From positions 634,202-698,201 of the forward strand of contig NZ_VSDO01000004.1 of the NCBI RefSeq assembly GCF_008084145.1: 64,000 nucleotides of DNA, read 5' to 3'. The first letter of the stretch is position 1; each line of letters starts with the position of its first letter. A program made the position numbers and the translations under genes. Below, one piece after another: positions 1 through 8,773 of this stretch. A model generated the notes under the pieces. The model searched no databases, was not told the DNA's origin, and saw only the letters and a list, made by a program, of their open reading frames with translations. The stretch is from Paenibacillus faecis (lineage in GTDB: Bacteria; Bacillota; Bacilli; Paenibacillales; Paenibacillaceae).

Positions 1-1
1 A

Positions 2-226
2 ATCCGGGAAGAGGTTCTCGCGGAGCTGCGGATGCATCCCAGAATCACACGAGTGCTTCATCAGGAGCAGGAACTTGAGCTGTATACCCCTTCTTCGCAG
101 AACGATCTCCAGGATATTTTGTACATCTGTGCCAAGCATGACGCCGTCATCCATTCCGTGGTTTGCGAACAACCGACGCTGGAGACGCTGTTCCTGAACC
201 TGACCGGGCGCAAGCTGCGGGACTAG
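2..226 (+). CDS. ABC transporter ATP-binding protein, C-terminal end (partial)
   Basis: Open reading frame that enters from the left edge and ends at 226; only about 74 C-terminal residues are visible and no nucleotide-binding motif is in view. The ending TLETLFLNLTGRKLRD is the usual C-terminus of DrrA/CcmA-type ATPases that energise ABC-2 exporters, where the last segment contains an L-x-x-x-F-L-x-L-T-G-R-x-L-R pattern. Eleven bases separate it from a pair of ABC-2 permease genes, so it is almost certainly the ATPase of that exporter (drug, lipid or peptide export; substrate unknown). Identification rests on the tail and on context. Confidence 0.8.
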   Translation: MREEVLAELRMHPRITRVLHQEQELELYTPSSQNDLQDILYICAKHDAVIHSVVCEQPTLETLFLNLTGRKLRD

Positions 227-237
227 GGGGGATTAGC

Positions 238-1413
238 ATGAGATTAACGACGATCATCGCGTTTGAAGTTCGAAAACTGATTCGGGCAAGGGTTGTGCTG
301 TTCAACTTGTTTCTTCTTCCCTTGCTGCTGATCTTCATCTTGGGAAACGCCCTGTCGCCGATGTTCAATTCGGGCGGGGATCAGACTCTGGAGCAAGTCA
401 GCGTCCATCTGGTGAAATCCACGGCGGAAGGGGGGCCGGATCTGGGGCTGGAAGCCTTTCTGAGCAATCCCGAAATCAAGGAGACGCTGCGTGTCGACCC
501 AGCGGCGAACCGAGCCGAGGCCGAGGCGTCGCTTCGTTCGGGCAAAAGCGATTTTGCCGTTGTGATTCCGGAGGATTTCGAAGCAAGGGTAACCCGGGGG
601 GAAACTGCCGAATGGGAGTATATTTTGGGCAAGGATCAGACCAAAAATCACGTGGCGGAAATGATTTTCGACGCCTATCTGGATGAAGTGAACCGGATGC
701 AGGCCTCAGCGATCGTACTCGGACCGGATGCCGTTACCGCGGCGATGAAACAGGTCCAGCAGGCGGAGAACTCCGGGTTTGTGGAGATGGCGCCGCTCAG
801 TGAACACGGGGCATCCTTTTCCGCTTTTCAATACTACGCCGTCTCGATGCTGATCATGTTTCTTCTCTACTCCGGGCTCATGGTCAACGAGAGCCTGCGG
901 AGCGAAATCAACAACCGGACTTTGTACCGTTTGGGGTCCATGCCGATCGGCGGGCTGTCGATTTTCGCGGGGAAAATCATAGGGAACGGGCTGGTCACAT
1001 CGCTGCAGGCGGCCGTGATTATATTCGGCACCTCCTGGCTCTACGGTGTGGAATGGGGAAATCATCCGTTCTATCTGGCGGCGATTTGCGGATTGGTTAT
1101 TCTCTGCTCCATGATGATCGCCGTGATCGCTTCCCTTTGGTGCAAGTCGGGGGCGACCGCCGGAACGCTGGTCCAAATCATCGCGGTGATCATGACCTTT
1201 TTAAGCGGAGGTTTTCAGCCGATTCCGGTGGATCTGATTCAGCGGCTCGGAGACTTTACGATCAACCATTGGGCGATGCAGGGGTTGCTCCGCATCATGC
1301 TGGGGGCCGACCCGGCGTTGATAGGCCATCATATTCTGATACTCGGCATATTCGGCGGCGTCCTGATGCTGATCGGCATAATTACGTACCGGAAGGTGGG
1401 CTACCATGAATAG
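238..1413 (+). CDS. ABC-2 type transporter permease (first of pair)
   Basis: 391-residue integral membrane protein. I chose the ATG at 238, after a purine-rich AGGGGGGAT stretch, rather than upstream in-frame codons that would run into the preceding gene. Layout is that of ABC2_membrane_3 proteins: one N-terminal transmembrane helix at about residues 17-37, a large extracytoplasmic domain of about 150 residues, then a cluster of about five hydrophobic helices (from about residue 200). It ends by overlapping the next permease by 8 bases, implying translational coupling and a two-permease (heteromeric) channel driven by the upstream ATPase. Substrate cannot be read from sequence. Confidence 0.85.
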   Translation: MRLTTIIAFEVRKLIRARVVLFNLFLLPLLLIFILGNALSPMFNSGGDQTLEQVSVHLVKSTAEGGPDLGLEAFLSNPEIKETLRVDPAANRAEAEASLRSGKSDFAVVIPEDFEARVTRGETAEWEYILGKDQTKNHVAEMIFDAYLDEVNRMQASAIVLGPDAVTAAMKQVQQAENSGFVEMAPLSEHGASFSAFQYYAVSMLIMFLLYSGLMVNESLRSEINNRTLYRLGSMPIGGLSIFAGKIIGNGLVTSLQAAVIIFGTSWLYGVEWGNHPFYLAAICGLVILCSMMIAVIASLWCKSGATAGTLVQIIAVIMTFLSGGFQPIPVDLIQRLGDFTINHWAMQGLLRIMLGADPALIGHHILILGIFGGVLMLIGIITYRKVGYHE

Positions 1414-2557
1414 TTTGACCATAGCCTGGAATATGATCAGGCAGACCGTCGGGACCAAAAAGGGAATTATCATGCATATCCTTCTGCCCTGCATCGTGAT
1501 TTCCCTGGCCGTTTCCTTGTTCGGACAAGAGCGGACCTTCGGCGTTCAAATTGTGTATGTCAATGAAGACAACGGTAAGGCCGGCGCCTATTTGCTGGAG
1601 GAGCTGGCCGCGAAACCGGATTATTCGCTGAAGGAAGCGGAGAGCGAAGAAGCATTGCGGGAAGAGGTTACCGAGAATCGGGCGGCGGCCGGCTTTATTA
1701 TCCCCTCCGGCTTTACGGACTCCCTTTTGGCCGGGCAAAAACCGAAGCTGTCCATGTTTGAATTAAAGGTGAGCGAGGGCACGTACACGCTTAAGCTGAC
1801 TTTGGAAGAGCTGGTGCGGGGAGCGGCGTCCACGGCAGGACTGGTGTCATCGGCACAGGCTCAAGACATTCGGGAAGCTTTCGGCGCGGTTCTGAACCAG
1901 ACGAAGAAACACGCCGTCAGCCCCTCCAAGACCGACCTTCAGCTGTATCCGAAGCCGGGGTTGAATGTAGTGACCGGCTTTACCCTGATGTTTCTGATGA
2001 ATCTGGTAGGGAGCACCGTCAGCAAAATCTTGGAGGAGCGCCGTCGCCGGACGATGGCCAGGATGTTCAGCGCGCCGGTTAGAGCCTGGGAAATTACGCT
2101 GGGCCATTTTCTGGGCAGCTTTACCGTCGGGAGTTCCCAAATTGCCCTTGTGCTGATCTTCAGCGGCTATGTACTGAAATACGACTATGATGTACCGCCG
2201 CTGCTTCATTTTATCGTGCTTGCCGCCTTTATGCTCGTAGCGATGGGCATCGCCAGCGCGGTGGCGGGAATCATGCGGAATCCGCAAAATGTCGGGATGC
2301 TGAACAGTCTGATCATCACGCCGACCTGCATGCTCGGGGGCTGCTTTTGGCCGATCACCTATATGCCCGATTTCATGCAAAAGGCCGCGAATTTCGTGCC
2401 GCAAAAATGGGCGATTGAAGCTATCGAGAAACTGTCGGTGGGAGGGGGGCTTCACTCCATTACCTTACCGCTCCTGATTTTGGGTTTGATGGCTTTAATC
2501 CTGCTGGCCATCGGCTCTTCGGTTCTTCGGCCCGCCGAGACGAATGCCGCCGGTTAA
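1406..2557 (+). CDS. ABC-2 type transporter permease (second of pair)
   Basis: 383-residue membrane protein with the same architecture as its neighbour: N-terminal helix at about residues 17-37 (IIMHILLPCIVISLAVSLFG), an extracytoplasmic domain with alternating charged segments, and about six C-terminal helices starting near residue 190 (VVTGFTLMFLMNLVG). The segment ILEERRRRTMARMFSAPV is typical of the cytoplasmic loop that contacts the ATPase in YhgE/YhfE-like ABC-2 permeases. The start codon lies inside the end of the previous gene. Together with the ATPase it forms a three-gene exporter operon closed by the terminator just downstream. Substrate unknown. Confidence 0.85.
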   Translation: MNSLTIAWNMIRQTVGTKKGIIMHILLPCIVISLAVSLFGQERTFGVQIVYVNEDNGKAGAYLLEELAAKPDYSLKEAESEEALREEVTENRAAAGFIIPSGFTDSLLAGQKPKLSMFELKVSEGTYTLKLTLEELVRGAASTAGLVSSAQAQDIREAFGAVLNQTKKHAVSPSKTDLQLYPKPGLNVVTGFTLMFLMNLVGSTVSKILEERRRRTMARMFSAPVRAWEITLGHFLGSFTVGSSQIALVLIFSGYVLKYDYDVPPLLHFIVLAAFMLVAMGIASAVAGIMRNPQNVGMLNSLIITPTCMLGGCFWPITYMPDFMQKAANFVPQKWAIEAIEKLSVGGGLHSITLPLLILGLMALILLAIGSSVLRPAETNAAG

Positions 2558-2572
2558 TCCGCCGCTTACGCA

Positions 2573-2615
2573 AGGCTGTTCGCGCGTTGTAATTTCGCGC
2601 GGACAGCCTGTTTTT
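2573..2615 (+). terminator. Rho-independent terminator of the ABC-2 operon
   Basis: Long GC-rich inverted repeat, AGGCTGTTCGCGCG paired with CGCGCGGACAGCCT, about 8-base loop, followed by TTTTT. It begins 16 bases after the second permease stop. Confidence 0.9.
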
Positions 2616-2737
2616 GGGTTTTACCGCTCCAATTGCGGCGATTTAAAGAAAAAAGATTGCAAGTGTTCACAAAATCTACTATCTTGGAACTATTATGGGC
2701 AACAAAGAACTTGCATCCAAGAGGAGGGAGTCTTCCC

Positions 2738-4207
2738 ATGCATAGCGATTTTAAAGTGGGATCCCAAATCACGGACATTCCCTCTAACCGGAACCAACGG
2801 AGGCTCGCGGTGCTGCTGGCCTTGTTTATTTCCGCGCTGTCTGTGGCAGCGCTTCCGTTCGGTACGAAGATCCTTCCCTCTTTCGAGCCTTTTTTGCCGA
2901 TCCTGATTTCCTGGTTTATCTTTGGAGATTTGTTGACCGCTTTTATTCTATTCAGTCAATTTCGGGCCTCCGGCGTACCGTCCCTTCTCGTTATTTCATG
3001 CACCTATCTATATATCGGAATCATTACCGCACTACATATTCTGACCTTCCCCGGCGTGTTTTCCGAGGAGGGGATGCTTGGCGCGAATAACCAATCGGCC
3101 GGGTGGCTATGGATATTTTGGCATGGGGGCTTTCCGGCCGGAATTTTGATATATTTATATGTAGGGATTCGATATCCTCAGCCGCTGGAGTCGAAAAAGG
3201 ATATTTCCTTTTATACGGCGATAGGGCTGTTTTTGACGTTTCTGTCGGCCTTCCTATCGTTCGAATTCGCCACCGATGGGGCCGATCATATGCCCCGAAT
3301 TATCGATGTCGGGAGTTACAGAAGTATTTTGGACTTAGGGATCGGTCCCGTATTAGGAGGGCTGAATCTGCTGGTTATGGCGCTGGTGCTTCTGCGTTTT
3401 CGAACGAGAAGCGTACTGCATCTCTGGATTGCCATAGCCTTGCTGGCGTTGTTCCTCGATACGCTCCTCACCGTATTTGCCGGAACCCGTTACTCCTTGG
3501 GGTGGTACCTGGCCCGGGTCAATTCGGTAATTTCGGCGACGGTTGTGCTTTGCTCGGCTGTAAGCGAGGTCAATCGGTTGTTCATTCGCCTTTCCGATCA
3601 GCATAAACAGCTGCTTGAGTCGGGGAGAAAGCTGGAAAAGGCGAATGAGGAACTGCTCCGGCTGTCGAGTCTTGACGGTTTAACGGAGATTCCCAACCGC
3701 CGGAGACTGGACGAAATCATTTCATGGGAGCTGGTGTTTCCCGAAGAGCGGCAGACCCCGCTTTCACTGCTCATTCTTGATGTGGACTGCTTCAAGGCTT
3801 ATAACGATCATTACGGACATTTGGGCGGGGATCACGTGCTCAAGAAGATCGCCCGGACGATTTCGGCGGAGGTAAAACCTTATTTCGGGTTTGCCGCGAG
3901 GTACGGCGGCGAGGAATTTGCGGTGCTGCTGTCCGGCCTCGATGTCCAGGGGACATTTGCAGTGGCGGAGCGGATCAGGACGGCTGTGGAACGATTGGAG
4001 ATCATGCATGCCGGATCCGCTTCCGGCGGGAAGGTGACCATCAGTATCGGCGGCCACTGTCTTGCCCCGTTTCAAGGCGTCGATCAGGACGAACTGATTT
4101 ATTTAGCCGACCAGTGCCTCTATGAAGCGAAGGACGCAGGGCGTAACTGCTGCATCATCAAAGGGTGGTCCCGGGAAAGCGGCGGCATGCGAAGCGTGGG
4201 AAGCTAA
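2738..4207 (+). CDS. membrane-bound GGDEF protein (diguanylate cyclase)
   Basis: 489 residues from the ATG at 2738, which follows GAGGAGGGAG. The first about 290 residues are a multi-helix membrane sensor domain of MASE type (roughly eight hydrophobic segments; MASE4 is the closest guess). A short helical linker leads to a GGDEF domain from about residue 310, with the signature GGEEF at 390-394 and the DxLT-like SLDGLTEIPNRR start. The active-site motif is intact, so synthesis of cyclic di-GMP from two GTP is expected. The RxxD inhibitory site that normally precedes the signature is absent (PYFG at that position), so product inhibition through it is not expected. Its stop overlaps the end of the convergent ccdC gene by 4 bases. 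The signal it senses is unknown. Confidence 0.9.
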   Translation: MHSDFKVGSQITDIPSNRNQRRLAVLLALFISALSVAALPFGTKILPSFEPFLPILISWFIFGDLLTAFILFSQFRASGVPSLLVISCTYLYIGIITALHILTFPGVFSEEGMLGANNQSAGWLWIFWHGGFPAGILIYLYVGIRYPQPLESKKDISFYTAIGLFLTFLSAFLSFEFATDGADHMPRIIDVGSYRSILDLGIGPVLGGLNLLVMALVLLRFRTRSVLHLWIAIALLALFLDTLLTVFAGTRYSLGWYLARVNSVISATVVLCSAVSEVNRLFIRLSDQHKQLLESGRKLEKANEELLRLSSLDGLTEIPNRRRLDEIISWELVFPEERQTPLSLLILDVDCFKAYNDHYGHLGGDHVLKKIARTISAEVKPYFGFAARYGGEEFAVLLSGLDVQGTFAVAERIRTAVERLEIMHAGSASGGKVTISIGGHCLAPFQGVDQDELIYLADQCLYEAKDAGRNCCIIKGWSRESGGMRSVGS

Positions 4208-4698
4208 GTTTGCCGGGGAACGCCGGTGATTTCCCGATATTTCTTCAGCATGAACCAACGCCAACGCAGAATCATTCCGTAAGCGAGAATGAAGAAGACG
4301 GAGCCGGTCTGCAGGACCGAGATATACTGCTCGACCACTTCGTGCAGGGCGAGCCGCAGCACCAGCAGGCCGATGAGGATATACGCGAACCCCGGGGAGC
4401 GCTGGGCATAAACCTCGCCGTCGATAACTTCGAACCGGGTCGTCCGGTTCAGCGGATAGGAGAACACAAACCATCCCACGGCGAAGGCGATAATCGCCCA
4501 CGAAAGAGGGATGCGCATCTCCGGGGCGACGAACATGGCGAACCCCGTGGTCATGCCGAGCGGCGGGATAATGATCTTTTTGACGGTTACGGGTTTTCGG
4601 CTGGCTTTTAGGCGAATGATCAGGACGGAGACCGCCATAAGGACGGCGCCGAACGTTACGACCAGATGCATATAAGCAGGGCTGAGAAGGTTCATCAT
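4204..4698 (-). CDS. ccdC: CcdC-family membrane protein (DUF1453)
   Basis: 164 residues with four to five hydrophobic helices and the hallmark central motif RPxTVKKIIIPPLGMTTGF followed by YPLNRTTRFEV, matching the CcdC/DUF1453 family. In Bacillus subtilis ccdC sits with ccdA in a cytochrome c maturation locus, but its own role is not established; here no ccdA or other cytochrome gene is adjacent. Convergent with the GGDEF gene (ends overlap). A perfect inverted repeat lies 16 bases upstream of its start. Confidence 0.8.
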   Translation of the reverse strand: MMNLLSPAYMHLVVTFGAVLMAVSVLIIRLKASRKPVTVKKIIIPPLGMTTGFAMFVAPEMRIPLSWAIIAFAVGWFVFSYPLNRTTRFEVIDGEVYAQRSPGFAYILIGLLVLRLALHEVVEQYISVLQTGSVFFILAYGMILRWRWFMLKKYREITGVPRQT

Positions 4699-4713
4699 AT
4701 GAAATTCCTTTCC

Positions 4714-4732
4714 GTTCTAGTTAAGCTAGAAC
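4714..4732. promoter_or_regulatory. inverted repeat between ccdC and the Rrf2 gene (candidate operator)
   Basis: GTTCTAG-ttaag-CTAGAAC, a perfect 7-5-7 palindrome in the divergent promoter region between ccdC and the Rrf2 regulator. No matching regulator is known to me; autoregulation by the neighbouring Rrf2 protein is one possibility. A chance palindrome of this length is not excluded. Confidence 0.4.
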
Positions 4733-4819
4733 ATTATACCATACTCCCGCCGTGCAACAAATCCGCAGCCCCTTACTCACCAGTCGTGTTTCAAATTTGC
4801 CTAAGGAGGGGGAAAAAGA

Positions 4820-5311
4820 ATGAACAGCGAATTTACCATCGCCGTCCACTGCCTTCTGTTTCTTTACACCAAGGAAGACAAGATGGCCAACAGTGAACAG
4901 ATTGCCTGCAGTGTATCCACCCATCCCGCAAGGGTTCGGAAAGTGTTGAGCTTGCTGCGCAAGCAAGGCCTCGTAGCTACCAAAGAGGGGGCTCGCGGCG
5001 GCTACCAGCTGAACAGGGCGCTGGAGGAGATTACGCTTGGCGATTTATACCGGCTGTTTGCGCGCGGTTCGCTGCAGCCCGGCTGGTGTTCGGGCAATGA
5101 GCAGTCGCCTTGCCGGATCTCCTCCAACATTCATTCCGCAATGGAGCTTATTTTTAACCGCGGGGAAGATCGGTTGGAAGCCTATTTTAACGAGATCGCG
5201 TTGTCCGAGGTGCATCGGCTCTTGAACCGGTGTGGCGCGGAGGACGTTGACGATGGAATCGAGAGAGGAGCGAATGGGGAACATGGATGTTATGAGCTCA
5301 AAGAAAGCTAA
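4820..5311 (+). CDS. Rrf2-family transcriptional regulator
   Basis: 163 residues. Winged helix-turn-helix at about residues 1-80 with the Rrf2 pattern (F-T-I-A-x-H-C-L, then ATKEGARGGYQLNRALEEITLGDLYR). Cys90 and Cys98 fall in the region where IscR/NsrR carry three iron-sulfur ligands, but the third expected cysteine is not at its usual position; a thiol or cluster sensor is possible. The start follows AAGGAGGGGG. Its 3' end overlaps the lactonase gene, so the two are translated together. Rrf2 proteins often control cysteine, sulfur or nitrosative-stress genes; the sulfate operon 1.4 kb downstream is a possible target (inference only). Confidence 0.85.
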   Translation: MNSEFTIAVHCLLFLYTKEDKMANSEQIACSVSTHPARVRKVLSLLRKQGLVATKEGARGGYQLNRALEEITLGDLYRLFARGSLQPGWCSGNEQSPCRISSNIHSAMELIFNRGEDRLEAYFNEIALSEVHRLLNRCGAEDVDDGIERGANGEHGCYELKES

Positions 5312-6344
5312 GCTGCTTTTTTACGTGGGGTCTTACGCCGCGGAATCCAAGCCGGGGATTCATCTTATCGAATTGAACGCGGAGACGGAAGAGCTGCGCT
5401 TGCTCGAGGGGGCCTCGACCTCGGGGATTCAAAACCCGTCCTTTCTCGTATTGAATCCGGAAGGGACGCGGCTGTACGCGGTAAGCGAGCAGGCGCAAGG
5501 AGCCGTGGTCAGCTATGCCGTCCGGCCGGACGGCGCACTGGAACGTTTGAGTTCCGTCCCGACGCAGGGAGCGGACCCGTGCCATCTGTCTTTGACGGCG
5601 GACGGCGGGCTGCTGGCGGCCAACTATTCCAGCGGGCATGTGAACCGTTTCGCGCTGGATGAACATGGGGCCGCGGGAGAGTTGACCGCGCTCGTGCAGC
5701 ATGTGGGCCAGGGATTCCGTCAGGACCGGCAGGAAGCGGCGCATGCGCATAGCGCGGTCCCCAGCGCGGCAGGCGACTATGTTTATGTTTCCGATCTCGG
5801 CCTCGATCAGGTGGTGTACTACCGTGTGGATAACGGTAAGCTGTCCACCGAAGGGGAGATCAAGCTGCCGCCGGGTTCCGGACCGCGCCACTTTACGTTC
5901 CATCCGAACGGAGTACACGCGTACGGCATTAATGAATTGAACAATACGCTCACGGTGTATGCGTATAATCCGGTCCAGGGGCACCTCCAAATTTTACAGC
6001 ATGTCTCCACAATTCCCGAAGGGTATGGCGGTGAGAATTATCCCGCCGATGTGCACCTCTCCCCGGACGGCCGCTATTTGTACGGCTCCAACCGCGGCCA
6101 TAACAGCGTCGTCAAATTTGCGGTTCATCCGGACACGGGGATGCTGGAGGCGCCGGAATGGACGGGGACCTGGGGCAAGTGGCCGCGTAATTTTGCCGTT
6201 CTGGAAAACTATGCGCTGGTGGCTAATCAACACTCGGACAACGTGGTCCTGTTTCGCAGAAATCCCGATACCGGAAGCCTTGAGGCGGCGGGACGGGAAT
6301 TGGAAATCAAGCAGCCGTCTTGCATCGAGCCGGTTCGCTCGTAA
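5274..6344 (+). CDS. lactonase-family beta-propeller protein (6-phosphogluconolactonase-like, YkgB/Pgl type)
   Basis: 356 residues from the ATG at 5274, chosen because GAGAGGAG lies just upstream; ATGs at 5253 and 5283 are alternatives. Family pattern FYVGSYA at the N-terminus and recurring blades of the type NPEGTRLYAVSE, PDGRYLYGSNRGHNSV and FALVANQHSDNVV fit the seven-bladed lactonase family PF10282. The E. coli homologue Pgl hydrolyses 6-phosphogluconolactone in the pentose phosphate pathway, but other family members act on different lactones. Start lies inside the Rrf2 gene, indicating coupled translation. Confidence 0.85.
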   Translation: MGNMDVMSSKKAKLLFYVGSYAAESKPGIHLIELNAETEELRLLEGASTSGIQNPSFLVLNPEGTRLYAVSEQAQGAVVSYAVRPDGALERLSSVPTQGADPCHLSLTADGGLLAANYSSGHVNRFALDEHGAAGELTALVQHVGQGFRQDRQEAAHAHSAVPSAAGDYVYVSDLGLDQVVYYRVDNGKLSTEGEIKLPPGSGPRHFTFHPNGVHAYGINELNNTLTVYAYNPVQGHLQILQHVSTIPEGYGGENYPADVHLSPDGRYLYGSNRGHNSVVKFAVHPDTGMLEAPEWTGTWGKWPRNFAVLENYALVANQHSDNVVLFRRNPDTGSLEAAGRELEIKQPSCIEPVRS

Positions 6345-6400
6345 GGGGCGGTACCGCGGGAAAGAATCGGCGTAAGGACGAAATTGGATAAACAGACACA

Positions 6401-6427
6401 AAAACCTGGGGCATTGCCCCAGGTTTT
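6401..6427 (+). terminator. terminator after the Rrf2-lactonase pair
   Basis: Stem AACCTGGGGC with GCCCCAGGTT around a 3-base loop, flanked by A-run and T-run, so it may work in both directions. Confidence 0.9.
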
Positions 6428-6497
6428 TCGCATTTGGACAGGGACAGAATTTTCTCTTGTGAGTACATTATGGTATGGGCGATCTTCAAAAAAAGGT

Positions 6498-6527
6498 TTG
6501 ACAACCAAACCTCCGGGCATTTAAAAT
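6498..6527 (+). promoter_or_regulatory. sigma-A type promoter of the sulfate operon
   Basis: TTGACA at 6498-6503, 18-base spacer, TAAAAT at 6522-6527, giving a start near 6534. About 10 bases downstream is ATACTAAACAGGTAGGAATAA, which resembles AT-rich sites bound by Rrf2-type cysteine regulators in Bacillota (weak, by eye). Confidence 0.65.
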
Positions 6528-6533
6528 AGCACC

Positions 6534-6669
6534 ATAACATACTAAACAGGTAGGAATAATTAAAAATGGTTCTCGCCGTACGGACGGAGGAACGCTCTAC
6601 TTGCCAAGGCAGACACGGGTAGCGGCTCGGTCGGACCAAAACGGGCGGGAGCGTTTCTCCGCTTTTTTT
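6534..6669 (+). promoter_or_regulatory. structured 5' leader with intrinsic terminator upstream of sbp
   Basis: CGGAGGAACGCTC at 6585-6597 pairs along 13 positions (one G-U) with GAGCGTTTCTCCG at 6649-6661, directly followed by C and seven T. The terminator therefore lies in the leader, about 60 bases before the sbp start and about 130 after the predicted transcription start. The enclosed 51 bases contain smaller pairings such as TGCC/GGCA. No S-box, T-box or other riboswitch consensus was recognised, so this is an unassigned attenuator or riboswitch-like leader. Confidence 0.6.
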
Positions 6670-6729
6670 GCCGACAAAAGGGGTTTGCCCGTCAGACGAA
6701 AGATGGAAATGAAGGGGAGGAGTGATCCG

Positions 6730-7776
6730 ATGAGTAAGGCGAAGACAAAGGGGATTTTGTTGAGTTTGGTTTTGGCGATGTCGGTAGTTCTAGGGGCCTG
6801 CGGTTCGGATTCCGGGGAGAAAACGAGCGGTGGAGCGGGGGAAACGTTGGAACTTTTGAACGTGTCCTACGACCCTACGCGGGAGCTGTATGAGAGCTAT
6901 AATAAAGCTTTTGCCGCCTACTGGGAGAAAGAGAAAGGACAGAAGGTCGAAATCAAGCAATCCCACGGCGGGTCAGGCAAGCAAAGCCGCGCGGTCATCG
7001 ACGGGCTGGAGGCCGATGTGGTCACTTTGGCCCTCGGGTACGATATCGACGCCATTCAGAAGAGCGGCTTAATCGATGAAGGCTGGCAGCAGGAGTACGA
7101 GAAGAACAGCGCGCCTTATACGTCCACGATCGTGTTCCTCGTCCGCAAAGGCAACCCGAAGGGGATTCAGGATTGGAACGACTTGATCAAGGAAGGCGTG
7201 GAGGTCGTTACTCCCAACCCGCAGACTTCCGGCGGGGCAAGGTGGAATTATCTGGCAGCCTGGGGCTATGCGCTGCACCAGAACAACAACGACGAGGCGA
7301 AAGCCCAGGATTTCGTGAAACAGCTGTATGAACATGTAAAAGTATTGGATAGCGGTGCACGCGGTTCAACGACGACCTTCGTCGAACGTGGGCTCGGCGA
7401 CGTTCTGCTGGCCTGGGAGAATGAGGCCTGGTTATCCGTAAAAGAACTCGGCCCCGACAAATTCGATATCGTTTATCCTTCCGAGAGCATTTTGGCGGAG
7501 CCGCCGGTGGCGGTCGTGGACAAAAACGTCGACAAGCGCGGAAAGCGCGAGGTGGCCGAAGCTTACTTGAAGTATCTGTATTCGGAGGAAGGACAGACGA
7601 TTGCGGCGGAGAACTATTACCGCCCTACCCTGGACAGCGTAAAGGCGAAATATGCCGACCAGTTCCCGGATATCAAGTTGTTCACGATCGACGAAGTTTT
7701 CGGAGGCTGGGCGCAAGCGCAAGAGAAGCACTTCAGTGACGGGGGAATATTCTCCCAAATCTACTTAGCCAAATAA
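6730..7776 (+). CDS. sbp: sulfate ABC transporter substrate-binding lipoprotein
   Basis: 348 residues starting at the ATG after GGGGAGGAGTGATCCG. Lipoprotein signal peptide with lipobox VLGAC (Cys24). The mature part has the sulfate-binding protein pattern: [17 protein letters not shown] near the N-terminus, [15 protein letters not shown] and [11 protein letters not shown], then [19 protein letters not shown], all typical of the Sbp/CysP fold that captures sulfate or thiosulfate outside the membrane and hands it to CysT/CysW. First gene of the operon sbp-cysT-cysW-yezD. Expression is probably controlled by the leader terminator upstream. Confidence 0.92.
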   Translation: MSKAKTKGILLSLVLAMSVVLGACGSDSGEKTSGGAGETLELLNVSYDPTRELYESYNKAFAAYWEKEKGQKVEIKQSHGGSGKQSRAVIDGLEADVVTLALGYDIDAIQKSGLIDEGWQQEYEKNSAPYTSTIVFLVRKGNPKGIQDWNDLIKEGVEVVTPNPQTSGGARWNYLAAWGYALHQNNNDEAKAQDFVKQLYEHVKVLDSGARGSTTTFVERGLGDVLLAWENEAWLSVKELGPDKFDIVYPSESILAEPPVAVVDKNVDKRGKREVAEAYLKYLYSEEGQTIAAENYYRPTLDSVKAKYADQFPDIKLFTIDEVFGGWAQAQEKHFSDGGIFSQIYLAK

Positions 7777-7852
7777 CCGACCGTTGATGACGGAGGTGCG
7801 TTCCGGAAGGGAACGGGCGACCCGAGAACGCGAGAAGAAAGGATGAACATTC

Positions 7853-8683
7853 ATGCAAACTGGCGCCACCAAGCGCGGCGTGCTGCCCGGCTTCGGACTT
7901 ACGATGGGCTACAGCGTGCTCTACCTGAGTCTTGTGGTCCTGATTCCGTTGTCGGCACTGCTGTTGAACTCTACGGGACTGACCTGGGGGAAATTTTGGG
8001 AGGTGGCCACGGATCCGCGCGTGTTGGCATCTTACAAGGTCAGTTTGTTGACCGCCGCGGCGGCCGGACTGATCGATACTGTATTGGGATTGCTGCTAGC
8101 CTGGGTTTTGGTCAGATACGATTTTCCCGGAAAAAAGATTTTCGACGCGATGATCGATCTGCCGTTTGCGCTCCCCACCGCGGTAGCGGGGGTTTCGCTT
8201 ACGGCGATCTATTCGCAGAACGGCTGGATCGGCTCGCTGTTTGAACCGCTGGGGATCCGGCTGGCCTTTTCGCCGATCGGCATTACGCTCGCTTTGATGT
8301 TTATCGGCATCCCGTTCGTCGTGCGCACCGTTCAACCGGTGCTGCAGGATCTCGATGCCGAGGTGGAGGAAGCGGCGGCCACGCTGGGCGCCAGCCGGCT
8401 GCGCACCTTCCGCTCCGTCGTCCTGCCGGAGCTGCTGCCGCCGCTGCTGACCGGATTCGCGCTTGCTTTTTCACGAGGCATCGGGGAGTACGGTTCCGTT
8501 GTTTTTATATCCGGTAACATGCCGATGAAGACGGAGATAGCGCCGCTCCTGATCATGTCCAAGCTGGAGCAGTTCGATTACGCGGGGGCTACGGCCGTCG
8601 CCCTGCTGTTGCTGCTCATCTCGTTTGTACTGATGCTGCTCATCAATACCCTCCAGCGCAGAGTGCGCAAAACCGTCCGCTAG
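7853..8683 (+). CDS. cysT: sulfate ABC transporter permease CysT
   Basis: 276 residues, six predicted membrane helices. The binding-protein-dependent permease loop EEAAATLGASRLRTFRSVVLPELLPPLL is present, and the segments DLPFALPTAVAGVSL and FSRGIGEYGSVVFISGNMP are diagnostic of CysT/CysU. It forms a heterodimeric channel with CysW. The start is preceded by AGAAAGGA. The IS630-family element begins 91 bases after its stop and separates it from cysW, so co-transcription with cysW is now doubtful. Confidence 0.92.
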   Translation: MQTGATKRGVLPGFGLTMGYSVLYLSLVVLIPLSALLLNSTGLTWGKFWEVATDPRVLASYKVSLLTAAAAGLIDTVLGLLLAWVLVRYDFPGKKIFDAMIDLPFALPTAVAGVSLTAIYSQNGWIGSLFEPLGIRLAFSPIGITLALMFIGIPFVVRTVQPVLQDLDAEVEEAAATLGASRLRTFRSVVLPELLPPLLTGFALAFSRGIGEYGSVVFISGNMPMKTEIAPLLIMSKLEQFDYAGATAVALLLLLISFVLMLLINTLQRRVRKTVR

Positions 8684-8773
8684 GACTGAAGCCGGTGGAC
8701 GGATGGGGAGAAAATAGCGGTCAAAAAAGGTCTTATTTCCTGCCGAGGGGTCCAATAACCAGGTGTTGGCCTA

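Noticed and set aside
6430-6729. SAM (S-box) riboswitch or T-box before the sulfate operon
   Set aside because: Conserved S-box and T-box sequence blocks are not present; only the terminator stem could be supported.
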